Assembly: GCF_047777955.1 (NCBI RefSeq) | Contig: NZ_CP180537.1 | Location: 2,046,001 to 2,110,000, forward strand | From: Didemnitutus sp047777955 | Lineage (GTDB): Bacteria > Verrucomicrobiota > Verrucomicrobiia > Opitutales > Opitutaceae | DNA length: 64,000 nt | Direction of reading: 5' to 3' | Shown here: in pieces, positions 10,213-20,469 of the stretch | Numbering within the stretch: the stretch's first letter is position 1 | Layout: each line of letters starts with the position of its first letter | The notes under the pieces: model-generated | Seen by the model: only the letters and a program-made list of their open reading frames with translations | The model's database searches: none | What the model was told of the DNA's origin: nothing | Made by a program: the position numbers and the translations under genes

Positions 10213-13200
10213 ATGAAAACGACTCCCGTCTCCTTCCGCTCGCTCCGTCGTCTCGGCGCCGCCGGGCTCCTGCTCGCCGCGGCCGCCACGTCCGGCTTTG
10301 CCCAGGCGCGCCAGCTCGACGACTTCGCGGCCATCGACGGCTGGTCGGTGGCCACCTCCGAGGGCGCGCACGCCACGGTCGGCCACGCCGCCGGCAAGAC
10401 CGGCGGCGCGCTCGTGCTCGATTTCGACCTCAGCCAGGCCTACGGCCACGCCATCGCCCGCAAGGCCTTCGCCATCGACCTGCCGGCGAACTACCAGTTC
10501 ACCTTCGAGCTCCGCGGCGAGTGTCCGGTGAACAACTTCGAGGTGAAGCTGATCGACGAGCACGAGAACGTCTGGTGGTGCAAGCGCCTCGCGGTGCAGT
10601 TCCCGGAGAAGTTCGAGACGCAGCACGTGCGCAAGCGCCACCTCTCCTTCGCCTGGGGCCCGCTGCGCACGCCGGAGATCCGGCACGTGAAGGCGATCGA
10701 GTTCGTCGTCTCCTCCGCCACCGGCGGCAAGGGCCGCATCTACGTCTCGAACCTCCGCTTCGAGCCGATCGACGACGCCGTCGCCGCCAACGCCCGCGCG
10801 AAGGTCAGCGCCAGCCACGGTGCGCCGAAGATCGACGAGCATGGGACGACGCTCGAGAACTGGTCGGTCCCGGCCGGGGCGGGGAGGAGTCGCTCACGGT
10901 GAACTTCGGTTACGAGCGCGAGTTCGGCGGGCTCATCCTCGACTGGGCGCCGGGCCGCCATGCCGCGCGCTACGCGGTGCAGACCTCGGCCGACGGACAC
11001 GACTGGCAGACCATCGCCACGGTGCAGCAGGGCAACGGCGGACGCGACTACGTCTTCCTGCCGGAGAAGCAGGGCCATTTCCTGCGGCTCGCGCTCCCGG
11101 CCGGCGCGGCTGCGGTGGGCGTCGCGCTCTCGCGCCTCGAGGTGCAGCCGCCGCAATTCGGCCTGAACGAGAACGCGTTCTTCGAGGGCATCGCGCGCCA
11201 GGAGCGCCGCGGCCTGTTCCCGAAATACTACGTCGGCGAGCAGTGCTTCTGGACGACCGCCGGCAGCCCGGCCGACGGCGACAACGCCCTCATCGCCGAG
11301 ACCGGCCAGATCGAGGTCGCGCGCTCGTGCTTCACCGTCGAGCCGTTCCTCTACGTCGACGGCCAGCTCGTCACCTGGAACGACGTGCAGCTGACGCAGT
11401 CGCTCGAGAAGGGCTACCTGCCGATCCCGACGGTCGAGTGGAAGCGCGGCGACCTCACGCTGCGCATCACGACATTCGCCGCCGGTCCCGCCGGGCCGAA
11501 CAGCGTGCTGCTGACGCGCTATCGCCTCGAGAACGCCGGGGCGCCGGTGAAGGGCAAACTCTTCCTCGCCCTCCGGCCGTTCCAGGTGAATCCGCCATGG
11601 CAGAGCCTCTTCCGCGCCGCGGGCTGGGCGCGCATCGAGCGCGTGCAGCTGGCCGGCGGCGTGGTGCAGGTCAACGACCGCCACCTGATCCCGCTCGACC
11701 GCCCCAGCGCGTTCGGCGCCACGACCTTCGAGGCCGGCGAGATCACCGAGCACCTGGCGCGCGGCGCGGTGCCGGCGGCCGACACGGTCGAGGACCACAC
11801 CGGCTTCGCCTCCGCCGCGCTGGCGTATGACTTCGACCTCGCGACCGGGGCGGCGAAGGAAGTGCGCACCGCCTCGCCCTTCCATCCCGGCGGCGACCCG
11901 ATCCCGGTGAACGTCTCCGCCGAGGAAGCGGCGGCCTACGTCGACACCGCCCACGCCGCGGCGCGCGCGATGTGGGAGTCGAAGCTCGACCTCTTCCAGG
12001 TGCGCCTGCCGGCCTCGGCCCAGCCGGTCATCGACACCATCAAGTCGAACCTCGCCTACATCTTCATCAACCAGGATGGCGTGCGCTTCCAGCCGGGTTC
12101 GCGCAACTACCAGCGCTCGTGGATCCGCGACGGCTCGCTCACCTCGACCGCCCTGCTCGAACTCGGCCTGAACGACGCCGTCAAGGCCTTCGCCGACTGG
12201 TATGCGCCCTTCCAGTTCCCCAGCGGCAAGGTGCCGTGCGTCGTCGACCACCTCGGCGGCGACCCGACGCCGGAGAACGACAGCCACGGCCAGCTCATCT
12301 ACCTGTTCATGCAGGTCTACCACTTCACCCACGACCGGGAGTGGCTGCGCGCGAAGTGGCCGCATGTCGTCCGCACCGTGCGCTACATCCAGGAGCTCCG
12401 CGCGACGCGCAAGACGGAACCCTACCGCAGCGGCACGCCCGAGCAGCGCGCGCTCTACGGCCTGATGCCGGAGTCGATCAGCCACGAGGGCTACTCGGCC
12501 AAGCCGATGCATTCCTACTGGGACGACGCCTTCACCCTCCGCGGCCTCAAGGACGCGGTGACGATCGCGGAGATCCTCGGCGAGACCGCCGCGGCGCGGG
12601 AGTTCGCCGCCGAGCGAGACGACTTCCGGAAGGACTTCTACGCCTCGATCCGCCTCGCGATGCAGAACACGCAGGTCGACTACATCCCGGGCTGCGCGGA
12701 ACTCGGCGACTTCGACGCCACCTCGACCACCGTGCTCGTGCAGCCGGGCAACGAGGTCGGCCTGCTCCCGGAGCCGGCGCTGCATCGCACGTTCGACAAA
12801 TACTTCGAGCGCTTCGTCGCCCGCCGCGACGGCAAGATGGAGTGGCTCGATCTCACGCCCTACGAGAACCGCGTCATCGGCTCCTTCGTCTACCTCGACC
12901 AGAAGGACCGCGCCCAGGCCTGCCTCGACTACTTCATGTCGCTGCGCCGCCCGGCCGGCTGGAACCACTGGGCGGAGGTCGTCTTCCGCGATCGCCGGAC
13001 CCCGCGCATGATCGGCGACATGCCGCACACGTGGTGTGGCTCGGACTTCATCCGCTCGGTGCGCGGCATGTTCGTCTACGAGCGCGAGCAGGACGGGGCG
13101 CTCGTGCTCGCGGCGGGCGTGTCCGATGCCTGGGTGACCGACCCGGCGGGCATCGAGGTGCTCGCGCTGCCGACCTACTACGGCAAGCTCAGCTACACGG

Positions 13201-13409
13201 TGAAGAGCCGGCCGGCGGCCGATGGCTCCGTGGCTGTCGTCGACGTCACCGTCGCCGACGGGCTGCAGCGGCCCCAGGGCGGAGTGATCGTTCGCTCGCC
13301 GCTCGCGCGGCCGATCCGCGCGGTGTCCGGCGACGGCCAGCTCGTCGCGCCCGGCAGCAGCGAAATCCGCATCGACAGGCTCCCGGCGAAACTGTCGATT
13401 GCTTACTGA
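10213..13409 (+). CDS. secreted discoidin-like plus (alpha/alpha)6 glycosidase-like protein, with one frame break
   Basis: The start is ATG 10213, giving the signal peptide MKTTPVSFRSLRRLGAAGLL and on to AQARQ. A beta-sandwich (~30-195) and an F5/8-type-C-like domain follow. The catalytic-type region is a six-hairpin (alpha/alpha)6 fold with NYQRSWIRDGSLTSTALLE, MHSYWDDAFTLRGLKDA and GWNHWAEVVFRDRRTPRM. The frame changes near 10876-10884, in a ccggggcggggag tract. One extra G joins VPAG to GGEESLTVNFG and gives 1065 codons. I do not recognise a named family; GH15/GH63-like folds are the nearest in feel. Being secreted and inside the beta-1,2-glucan locus, it may attack substituted or branched glucan, but this is a guess. 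The start of the upstream long frame (10156) overlaps the transporter and is less likely. Confidence 0.62.
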
Positions 13410-13473
13410 ACCTCCCGGTCGCGGTCGCGCGCGAGCCGTTCGCCCGCGCGTGCCGCGACGTTGCCCATTCCCC

Positions 13474-15692
13474 ATGCGTTTCCCCCGCTTCGTTCCCGTT
13501 CTTTGGCTCGGTTTCCTCTGCGTCGCGCTCCGCGCCGCGCCGGCCCCTCGATCGACGACCGCGTCCGCGACCTGCTGTCGCGCATGACGCTCGAGGAGAA
13601 GGTCGGCCAGCTGGTCCAGTATTCCTCGCGCGAGGACATGACCGGCCCGGCCTCCGGTTCCTCGATCACGCCGCAGCTCGAGAAGGGCGAGGTCGGCAGC
13701 ATGCTCAACGTCGTCGGCGCCGCCGAGACGCGCCGGTGGCAGCAGATCGCGGTCGAGCACTCGCGCCTGCACATCCCGCTGCTCTTCGGCCTGGACGTCA
13801 TCCACGGCTACCGGACGCTGTTCCCGATCCCGCTGGCCAGCGCCGCCTCGTGGGACATGGCGCGCATCGAGCAGGCCGAGCACATCGCCGCGACCGAGGC
13901 CGCCGCGGCGGGCATCCACTGGACCTTCGCGCCCATGGTCGACATCGCGCGCGATCCGCGCTGGGGCCGCATCGCCGAGAGCGCGGGCGAGGATCCTTTC
14001 CTCGGCGCCGCCGTCGCCCGCGCCCGCGTGCGCGGCTTCCAGGGCGACGGCTCCTTCGCCGGCACCGACCGCGTGCTGGCCTGCGCCAAGCACTTCGCCG
14101 CCTACGGCGCCGCCCAGGCCGGCCGCGACTACTTCACCACCGACGTGACCGAGCGCGTGCTGCGCGACGTCTATTTCCCGCCCTTCCAGGCGGCGAAGGC
14201 CGAGGGCGTCGCCACGTTCATGGCCGCCTTCAACGACATCGACGGCACGCCGTGCTCCGCCAATCCCTTCCTGCTCGACCAGGTGCTGCGCCGCGAATGG
14301 GGCTTCAAGGGCTTCGTCGTGTCCGACTGGGGCAGCATCGAGGAGCTGCGCGCGCACGGCAACGTGGCCGACATCCGCGAGGCGGCGCTGAAGGCGTTCA
14401 ACGCCGGCCTCGACATGGACATGGAGAACGGCGCCTTCGGGCCGCACGTCGCGGAGTTCGTGCGCACGGGTAAGGTCTCGCTGGCACGCCTCGACCAGGC
14501 TGTGGGCGCCATCCTCGCCGCCAAGTTCCGCCTCGGGCTGTTCGAGGACCCCTATCGATTCTCCGACGAGCAGCGCCAGGCCGCGCTCCTGCTCGCGCCC
14601 GCGCATCTCGAGGCGGCGCGCGATCTGGCGCGCCGCTCCTGCGTGCTGCTGAAGAACAAGGACGCCGTGCTCCCGCTGAAGACCTCCGGCCTCAAAGTCG
14701 CGCTGGTCGGCCCGCTGGCCGACGCGCCGCTCGACCAGGTCGGCACCTGGCACGCCAAGGCGGATAAGAATGACACCGTCACCGTCCGGGCGGCGTTGGA
14801 AAAGGTCTACGGCGCCGGCCTGCGCTACGCGCGCGGCTGCGAGACGCAGGGCGACGACCGCAGCGGCTTCGCCGCCGCGCGCGCGGCCGCGGCCGCCTCG
14901 GACGTGGTCGTCTTGGCGCTCGGCGAGGACGTGTTCCAGTCGGGCGAATCCACCAGCCGCGCGTCGCTGGATTTCTCGGGACCGCAGATCGCCCTGCTCG
15001 AGGAACTGCACCGCGCCGGCAAGCCGATCGTGCTGCTGCTGATGGCGGGCCGGCCGCTGCTGCTGGAGAAGATCGAGCCGATGGTCGACGCCATCCTCGT
15101 GCCCTGGCACCCCGGCACGATGGGCGGGCCGGCCGTCGCCGATGTCCTCACCGGCGCCTACAACCCGTCCGGCAAGCTGCCGATCAGCTGGCCGCGCTCC
15201 GTCGGCCAGATCCCGCTCTTCTACGCGCACAAGAACTCCGGTCGTCCCGAGCCGCTGCGCCCGAAGGACCCGTATTTCTCCCGCTACATCGACCTGCCGA
15301 ACAGCCCGCAGTTTCCGTTCGGCTTCGGCCTGAGCTACACCAGCTTCGTCTACGATCAGCTGCGCGTCAGCGCGCCGGTGCTGACCGAGAGCGGGGCGCT
15401 CACCGTCACGGTGCGCGTGCGCAACATCGGCCGCCGCGCCGGCGAGGAGGTCGTGCAGCTCTACGTGCGCGACCGCGTCGGCTCCGTCACGCGTCCCGTG
15501 CGCGAGCTGAAGGGCTTCCAGAAAATCGAGCTCGCCGCCGGCGAGGCGCGCGACGTGGCGTTCTCGCTCACGCCGGCCGACCTCGCGTTCTGGCGCGCGG
15601 ACATGACCTTCGGCGCCGAGCCGGGCGACTTCGATGTGTTCGTCGGTCCCGACGCCACCGCGTCGCTCACCGCGAGCTTCAAGCTCGACTGA
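13474..15692 (+). CDS. GH3 beta-glucosidase, BglX-like, secreted, with one frame break
   Basis: ATG 13474 gives the signal peptide MRFPRFVPVLWLGFLCVALR, cut near AAPA. The frame then breaks in the cccc run at 13546-13549; one added C joins APA to PSIDDRVRDLLSRM and gives 739 codons. Domains in order are the GH3 TIM barrel (LFGLDVIHGYRTLFPIPLA, and the nucleophile Asp in FVVSDWGS near 14324), the alpha/beta sandwich and a C-terminal FnIII-like domain (GEEVVQLYVRD). Length and motifs match BglX-type periplasmic enzymes that release glucose from beta-linked gluco-oligosaccharides. In this locus beta-1,2-linked sophorose is the likely substrate (inference). It lies four bases before the next gene. 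Confidence 0.85.
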
Positions 15693-15695
15693 CGC

Positions 15696-17627
15696 ATGCC
15701 GCTCCGCCGCGTCATCGTCCTCGTCCTCCTGCTGGCCGCCCTGGCCGGCAGCAGCGGTGCGACGGAGTCGCGGCGCTTCGCCCTGACCCTGCGGCCCGAC
15801 GACGTCCTGCCGACGGGCAACGAGCTCATCGCGCTGCCGACCATCCGCGCCGGCGACGGCGCGCTCGACAGCTTCAACGTCCTGTCGCTGCGTGACCGCG
15901 GGCTGCTCGAGGTCGCCGGCGACGCCGGCGACCCGGCGCTGCAGCCGTATTTCACGGTCGACGGCCAGCCGCTGCCGTTCCGCTCCCCGCGCTGGGAACT
16001 GCTCGAGTATTGGATCCCCACCGCGAGCCTCGCCGCGGACGGCCTCGAGCTCACGCTGACGTATTGCGTGCCCGCCGGCGCCCGCGCGGCGCTGATCCGC
16101 CTGACCCTGGCCAACCGCCGTGCGCAGCCGGTCGCGGCCAGCCTCGGCGTCCGCACCTCGTGGGGCGACCTGAACCGCGTGACCTACGCGCCGGTGGCGC
16201 TGCGCGGCGAACGGACGTTCACGACCGGCGAGACTTCGGTGTTCAGCTTCATCACCCACGACACGCACTTCGCCTGGGCGCTGAACGCCCCGGGGGCGAC
16301 GGTGCGCGCGCCCGCCGCGCCCGGCCGCACGGCGCCGGGCATCGATGCGGCGCGGTCGTTCACGGTCGCCCCGGGCGCGCGGGTCGAGGCGAGCTTCTTT
16401 CTCAGCGTCGGGCTCGAGGAGAACAGCGCCGTGCACGCCGCGCGCGTGCTGCGGGAGAATACCGAGCGCGAGGGCGTCGACGGCGTGATCGCCGGCGCCG
16501 CCGCCTGGTGCCGTGCGCGCACGGGCACGACGGGGCAGGCCGACCTCGACCTGCTGATGAACCGGAACCTGCTCTTCACCGCGCTCTACGCCTGGGGCCG
16601 CACGCTCGACACCGAGCAGCTGGTCGGCATCACCTCGCGCAGTCCTCGCTACTACGTGTCGGCGGCCTATTGGGACCGCGACGCGATGCTGTGGTCGTTC
16701 CCGGGCCTGCTCGACATCGACCCGGCGCTGGCGCGCGAGGCGCTCGGCTACGCCCTCACGGTCCAGCTCCGCAACGCCGGCACGCACAGCCGCTACATTG
16801 ACGGCATGGTGCTCGAGGACGGCTTCCAGCTGGACGAGGCGGTCGCGCCGCTCATCGCCCTCGGACGCTACTGGCGGCAGACCGGCGACCGGGAGTTCGT
16901 GGAGGAGCACCGCGCGGCCGTGCGGAAACTCCGCGACCGGCTGCTCGGGCGCTGCGACGCGGCCACGGGGCTCTACTCCTCGCACCAGGACGCGCAGGAC
17001 GAGTTCCAGAAACTCCCCTTCATCATCTACGACAACGCGCTCGCCTGGCAGGCGTTCAACGAACTCGCCGCGCTCTTCACCGCGCTGCGCGACGAGCCGG
17101 CCGCCGCCGACGCGGCCCAGCGCGCCACCGCGTTGAAGGCGGCGATCCTCCGCCACGGCGTGGCCGTGCCGCCGGGCGCGACGGAGCCGATCTTCGCCGG
17201 CGCAACCGATGGCCGCACGCACGTCTTCGCCGAGGTGCCGCCCGGCTCGCAGATGAAGCTGCCGCTGGTCGGCTTCGTCGCCGAGGACGATCCGCTCTTC
17301 GTGCGCACCTACGACTGGCTGCATTCGCCCGCCTACGCGTTCTCGTTTTCCGCCGAGCCCTTCGGCCTGCCCGGCAGCCATCGCGTGCCCTTCACCACCT
17401 CGTGGAGTGTCGCCGACCACCTGCGCCTGAAGCGCAGCCGGGAGCACGCGCTGCAGATCCTGCGCGCGAGCGCGTGGGACGGCGGCATCATCACCGAGGG
17501 CATCGATCCGCACACGGCCGCCATGGACAAGGCCGGCCGCGCGTTCGCCACCGCCGCCGGCTACGTCGCCGATGCGCTCTGGCAGGAATTCGTCCGGCCG
17601 GTCCGTCCGTCACCTTCCACTCCATGA
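15696..17627 (+). CDS. secreted (alpha/alpha)6-barrel glycosidase-like protein, function unknown
   Basis: The protein has 643 residues with a signal peptide (MPLRRVIVLVLLLAALAGSS, then GATES). An N-terminal beta-sandwich (~25-260) precedes a six-hairpin barrel with YYVSAAYWDRDAMLWSFPG, RYIDGMVLEDGFQLDEAVA and HPTAAMDKAG-like helix ends. The fold resembles the GH15/GH37/GH63/GH125 group, but I cannot assign a family. It sits between two GH3 genes and overlaps the next gene by ATGA. It is the second barrel protein of unknown activity in this operon, after the one ending at 13409. It may act on the same glucan or on decorations of it. Confidence 0.6.
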   Translation: MPLRRVIVLVLLLAALAGSSGATESRRFALTLRPDDVLPTGNELIALPTIRAGDGALDSFNVLSLRDRGLLEVAGDAGDPALQPYFTVDGQPLPFRSPRWELLEYWIPTASLAADGLELTLTYCVPAGARAALIRLTLANRRAQPVAASLGVRTSWGDLNRVTYAPVALRGERTFTTGETSVFSFITHDTHFAWALNAPGATVRAPAAPGRTAPGIDAARSFTVAPGARVEASFFLSVGLEENSAVHAARVLRENTEREGVDGVIAGAAAWCRARTGTTGQADLDLLMNRNLLFTALYAWGRTLDTEQLVGITSRSPRYYVSAAYWDRDAMLWSFPGLLDIDPALAREALGYALTVQLRNAGTHSRYIDGMVLEDGFQLDEAVAPLIALGRYWRQTGDREFVEEHRAAVRKLRDRLLGRCDAATGLYSSHQDAQDEFQKLPFIIYDNALAWQAFNELAALFTALRDEPAAADAAQRATALKAAILRHGVAVPPGATEPIFAGATDGRTHVFAEVPPGSQMKLPLVGFVAEDDPLFVRTYDWLHSPAYAFSFSAEPFGLPGSHRVPFTTSWSVADHLRLKRSREHALQILRASAWDGGIITEGIDPHTAAMDKAGRAFATAAGYVADALWQEFVRPVRPSPSTP

Positions 17628-18307
17628 AAACACTGACGCTTCTCCTCCGCCGCGCGGCGCTCGCCGCGTGCCTCGTCGTCGCGACGCCATTCACCGCCCT
17701 CGTAGCCGCACCGGTGGCCTCCCAGGATTGGGCGAAGGACATGGCGGCCTTCGCCGCGCAGGACGCGGCGGCGCCGAGCGCGCCGGGCTGCGTCCTGTTC
17801 CTCGGCAGCTCCTCGATCCGCCTCTGGAAGACCCTGGCGACGGACTTTCCCGGCCTGCCGGTCGTGAACCGCGGCTTCGGTGGCTCGCAGATCGTCGACT
17901 CGATCGTGCATTTCGACCGCGTCGTGCTGCCGCATCACCCGCGCTTGATCGTCTTCTACGCCGGCACGAACGACATCGCCGCCGGCAAGTCGCCGGAGCA
18001 GGTCGCGGAGGATTTCCAGACGCTCTGCGCCAAGATCCACGCCGCCCGGCCGGAGGCGAAGATCCTCTTCCTTTCCATCCAATATTCGCCCTCGCGCTGG
18101 CACCTCCGCGACCGGATGGCGGCGGCCAACGCCGCGATCGCGAAGTTCTGCGCGGCGGATCCGCGCCGGAGCTTCGTCGACACCAACCCCGCCATGCTCG
18201 CCGCCGACGGCCGGCCCGACGAGTCGCTCTACTCGGCCGACCGCCTGCACATGGCGCCGGGCGGCTACGCCGTGTGGACCAAGCTGCTCGCCCCGCTCGT
18301 GAAATGA
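17624..18307 (+). CDS. secreted SGNH/GDSL-type esterase
   Basis: The protein has 227 residues. A signal peptide runs to about residue 30. Block I (FLGSSSIRLW, with the nucleophile Ser), block II (NRGFGGSQ), block III (FYAGTNDI, with Asn) and a C-terminal D..H pair (SADRLHMAPGGY) are all present, which are the SGNH hallmarks. Such enzymes remove acyl groups, often acetyl, from sugars. The start overlaps the previous stop (ATGA at 17624-17627) and its own stop overlaps the next start, so expression is coupled to the glycosidases. A role in stripping ester substituents from glucan before cleavage is plausible but inferred. Confidence 0.85.
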   Translation: MKTLTLLLRRAALAACLVVATPFTALVAAPVASQDWAKDMAAFAAQDAAAPSAPGCVLFLGSSSIRLWKTLATDFPGLPVVNRGFGGSQIVDSIVHFDRVVLPHHPRLIVFYAGTNDIAAGKSPEQVAEDFQTLCAKIHAARPEAKILFLSIQYSPSRWHLRDRMAAANAAIAKFCAADPRRSFVDTNPAMLAADGRPDESLYSADRLHMAPGGYAVWTKLLAPLVK

Positions 18308-20441
18308 GCGACGGGCGCGCCCAGTTTCGCGATGCGGCGCTGCCGGTGGCCGCGCGGGTCGAGGACCTGCTCGGGCGGATGACGCTCGAGGAAAAGGTCG
18401 ACCAGCTGCACCAGTGCGGCATCGGCGACGCCAACCCGAACAACCTCGCTGAGCGTCCGGACGAGTTCCGGCCGACCTACGGCTCGTTCATCCTCAACGG
18501 CGTCCAGGCGGACCTCGCGACGCGCAACGCGCTGCAGCGGATGTGCGTCGAGCGCTCCCGGCTCGGCATCCCGGCGATCTTCGGCTGCGACGTGATCCAC
18601 GGTTACCGTGCGATCACGCCGATCCCGCTGGCGCAGGCCTGCACCTGGGATCCGGAGCTGGTCCGCCGCGCCTGCGCGGCGACGGCGGCGATGGCGCACG
18701 CGCAGGGCGTCGACTGGACGTTCGCGCCGATGGTCGACCATTGCACCGATCCGCGCTGGGGGCGCGTGGCCGAGACGTTCGGCGAGTCGCCGTTCGCGGC
18801 CAGCCGCTTCGCCGAGGCCTCCGTGCGCGGCTACCAGGAAGCGCCGATCCCGATCGCGGCGTGCCTGAAGCACTACGTCGGCTATGGCGCCTCCGAGGGC
18901 GGGCGCGACTATAGCGCGACGGAAATCCCGCCGCAGGCGCTCTGGGAGCGGCACTTGCCGCCGTTCGAGGCGGGCGTGCGCGCCGGAGCGCGCGCGGTGA
19001 TGAGCGCTTTCAACGATCTCAACGGCGTGCCGACCTCCGGCAACCGCCAAACCTTGACGGAAATCCTGCGCGAACGCTGGCAGTTCGACGGCCTGGTCGT
19101 CTCCGACTGGAACGCCGTGCTCCAGCTCCTGCACCAGGGCCACACCGCGACCGAGGCGGAGGCGACGGCCCGGGCGATCACGGCCGGTGTCGACCTGAAC
19201 ATGGCGGACGGTCTCTACCGTCGTCATCTCGCCCGACTCGTGCGCGCGGGGACGGTGCCGCTCGCGGTGGTGGACGAGGCCGTGCGCCGCGTCCTGCGCG
19301 TGAAGTTCGAACTCGGTCTGTTCGAACGCCCCTTCGTGGAACCGTCCGCGCTCACGGGCGCCGCGCCGGACGCCGGACAGCTCGCGCTGTGCGAGGAGGT
19401 GGCGGTCCGCTCGCTCGTGCTGCTCAAGAACGACGCCGGCACGCTGCCGCTGCCGGCGGCGGCGAAGCGTCTCGCGCTGCTCGGGCCGCTGGCGCTCGAC
19501 GCGGGCGCCTTGCTCGGCTCGTGGGCGCAGCAGGGTCGCGGCGAGGAGACGCCGACCATCGCCGCCGAACTCCAGGCGCGCCTGCCGGCGGGCAGCGAAC
19601 TGGTCGTTGCGGCTGGTTGCGCGATCGAGGGCGGCGGACGCGAGGGCTTCGCGGCGGCGCTCGCGGCGGCGCGGAAGGCGGACTTCGTGGTGCTGTGCCT
19701 GGGCGAGCAGTGGTCGATGAGCGGCGAGAACGCCTCGCGCTCGTCGATCCGGCTGCCGGGCTGGCAGGAGCAGCTGGCGCTGGAGGTCGCCGCGCTCGGC
19801 AAGCCGGTGGCGCTGGTGCTCGTCACCGGCCGGCCGGTGGAGCTGCACCGGATCGAGCCGCACGTCGGCGCGATCCTCGCGGCGTGGCAGCCCGGCTCGC
19901 GGGCCGCCGCGGCGATCGCCCGCGTGCTGCTCGGCGCGGCGAATCCGTCCGGCCGCCTCGCCGTCACCTGGCCGCGCACGACCGGGCAGATTCCGCTCTA
20001 CCACAACATGCGGCCGCGGGCGCGGCGCGACCCGGAGGGTTTTATCAGGACGTGCCGACCACGCCGCACTACGCCTTCGGCCACGGCCTGAGCTACACGA
20101 CCTTCCACTACGGCGAAATCCGGCTGGCGCGCGCGAACGTGCGCGCGGGCGAGACGATCGCCGCGGAGGTGACGGTCACCAACACCGGGGCGCGGGCGGG
20201 AATCGAGAGCGTGCTGTGGTTCATCCGCGACCCCGCGGCCAGCATCACCCGGCCGCTGCGCGACCTGAAGCACTTCGAGTGCGCGGCGCTCGCCCCGGGC
20301 GAGGCGCGTGTGTTTCGGTGGGAGATCGAGCCGGGGCGCGATTTCGCGTTTCCCGACGCGGACGGCCGGCGCGTGCTCGAGCCGGGCGAGATCCAGCTCT
20401 TCGCCGGCGGGCGCAGCGTGACGCTGACGGTGCTCGCCTGA
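18304..20441 (+). CDS. GH3 beta-glucosidase, apparently cytosolic, with one frame break
   Basis: It begins MSDGRAQFRDAALPVAARVE with no signal peptide, unlike the GH3 at 13474. GH3 motifs are FGCDVIHGYRAITPIPLA, KHYVGYGASEGGRDYS and the nucleophile Asp in LVVSDWNA. Past the alpha/beta domain (SMSGENASRSS) the frame changes in the tttt run at 20040-20043. One more T gives EGFYQDVPTTP, restores the HYAFGHGLSYTTF motif and the FnIII-like end, and makes 712 codons. Cytosolic location fits finishing sophorose or short oligomers left by the GH94 phosphorylase. The start overlaps the esterase stop by ATGA. Confidence 0.85.
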
Positions 20442-20469
20442 CGCCCCGCGCGGGTGTGGAGTGCGACCC

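Noticed and set aside
10740..17513. 2257-codon open frame on -
   Set aside because: Antisense to three glycosidase genes with clear motifs; same compositional artefact.
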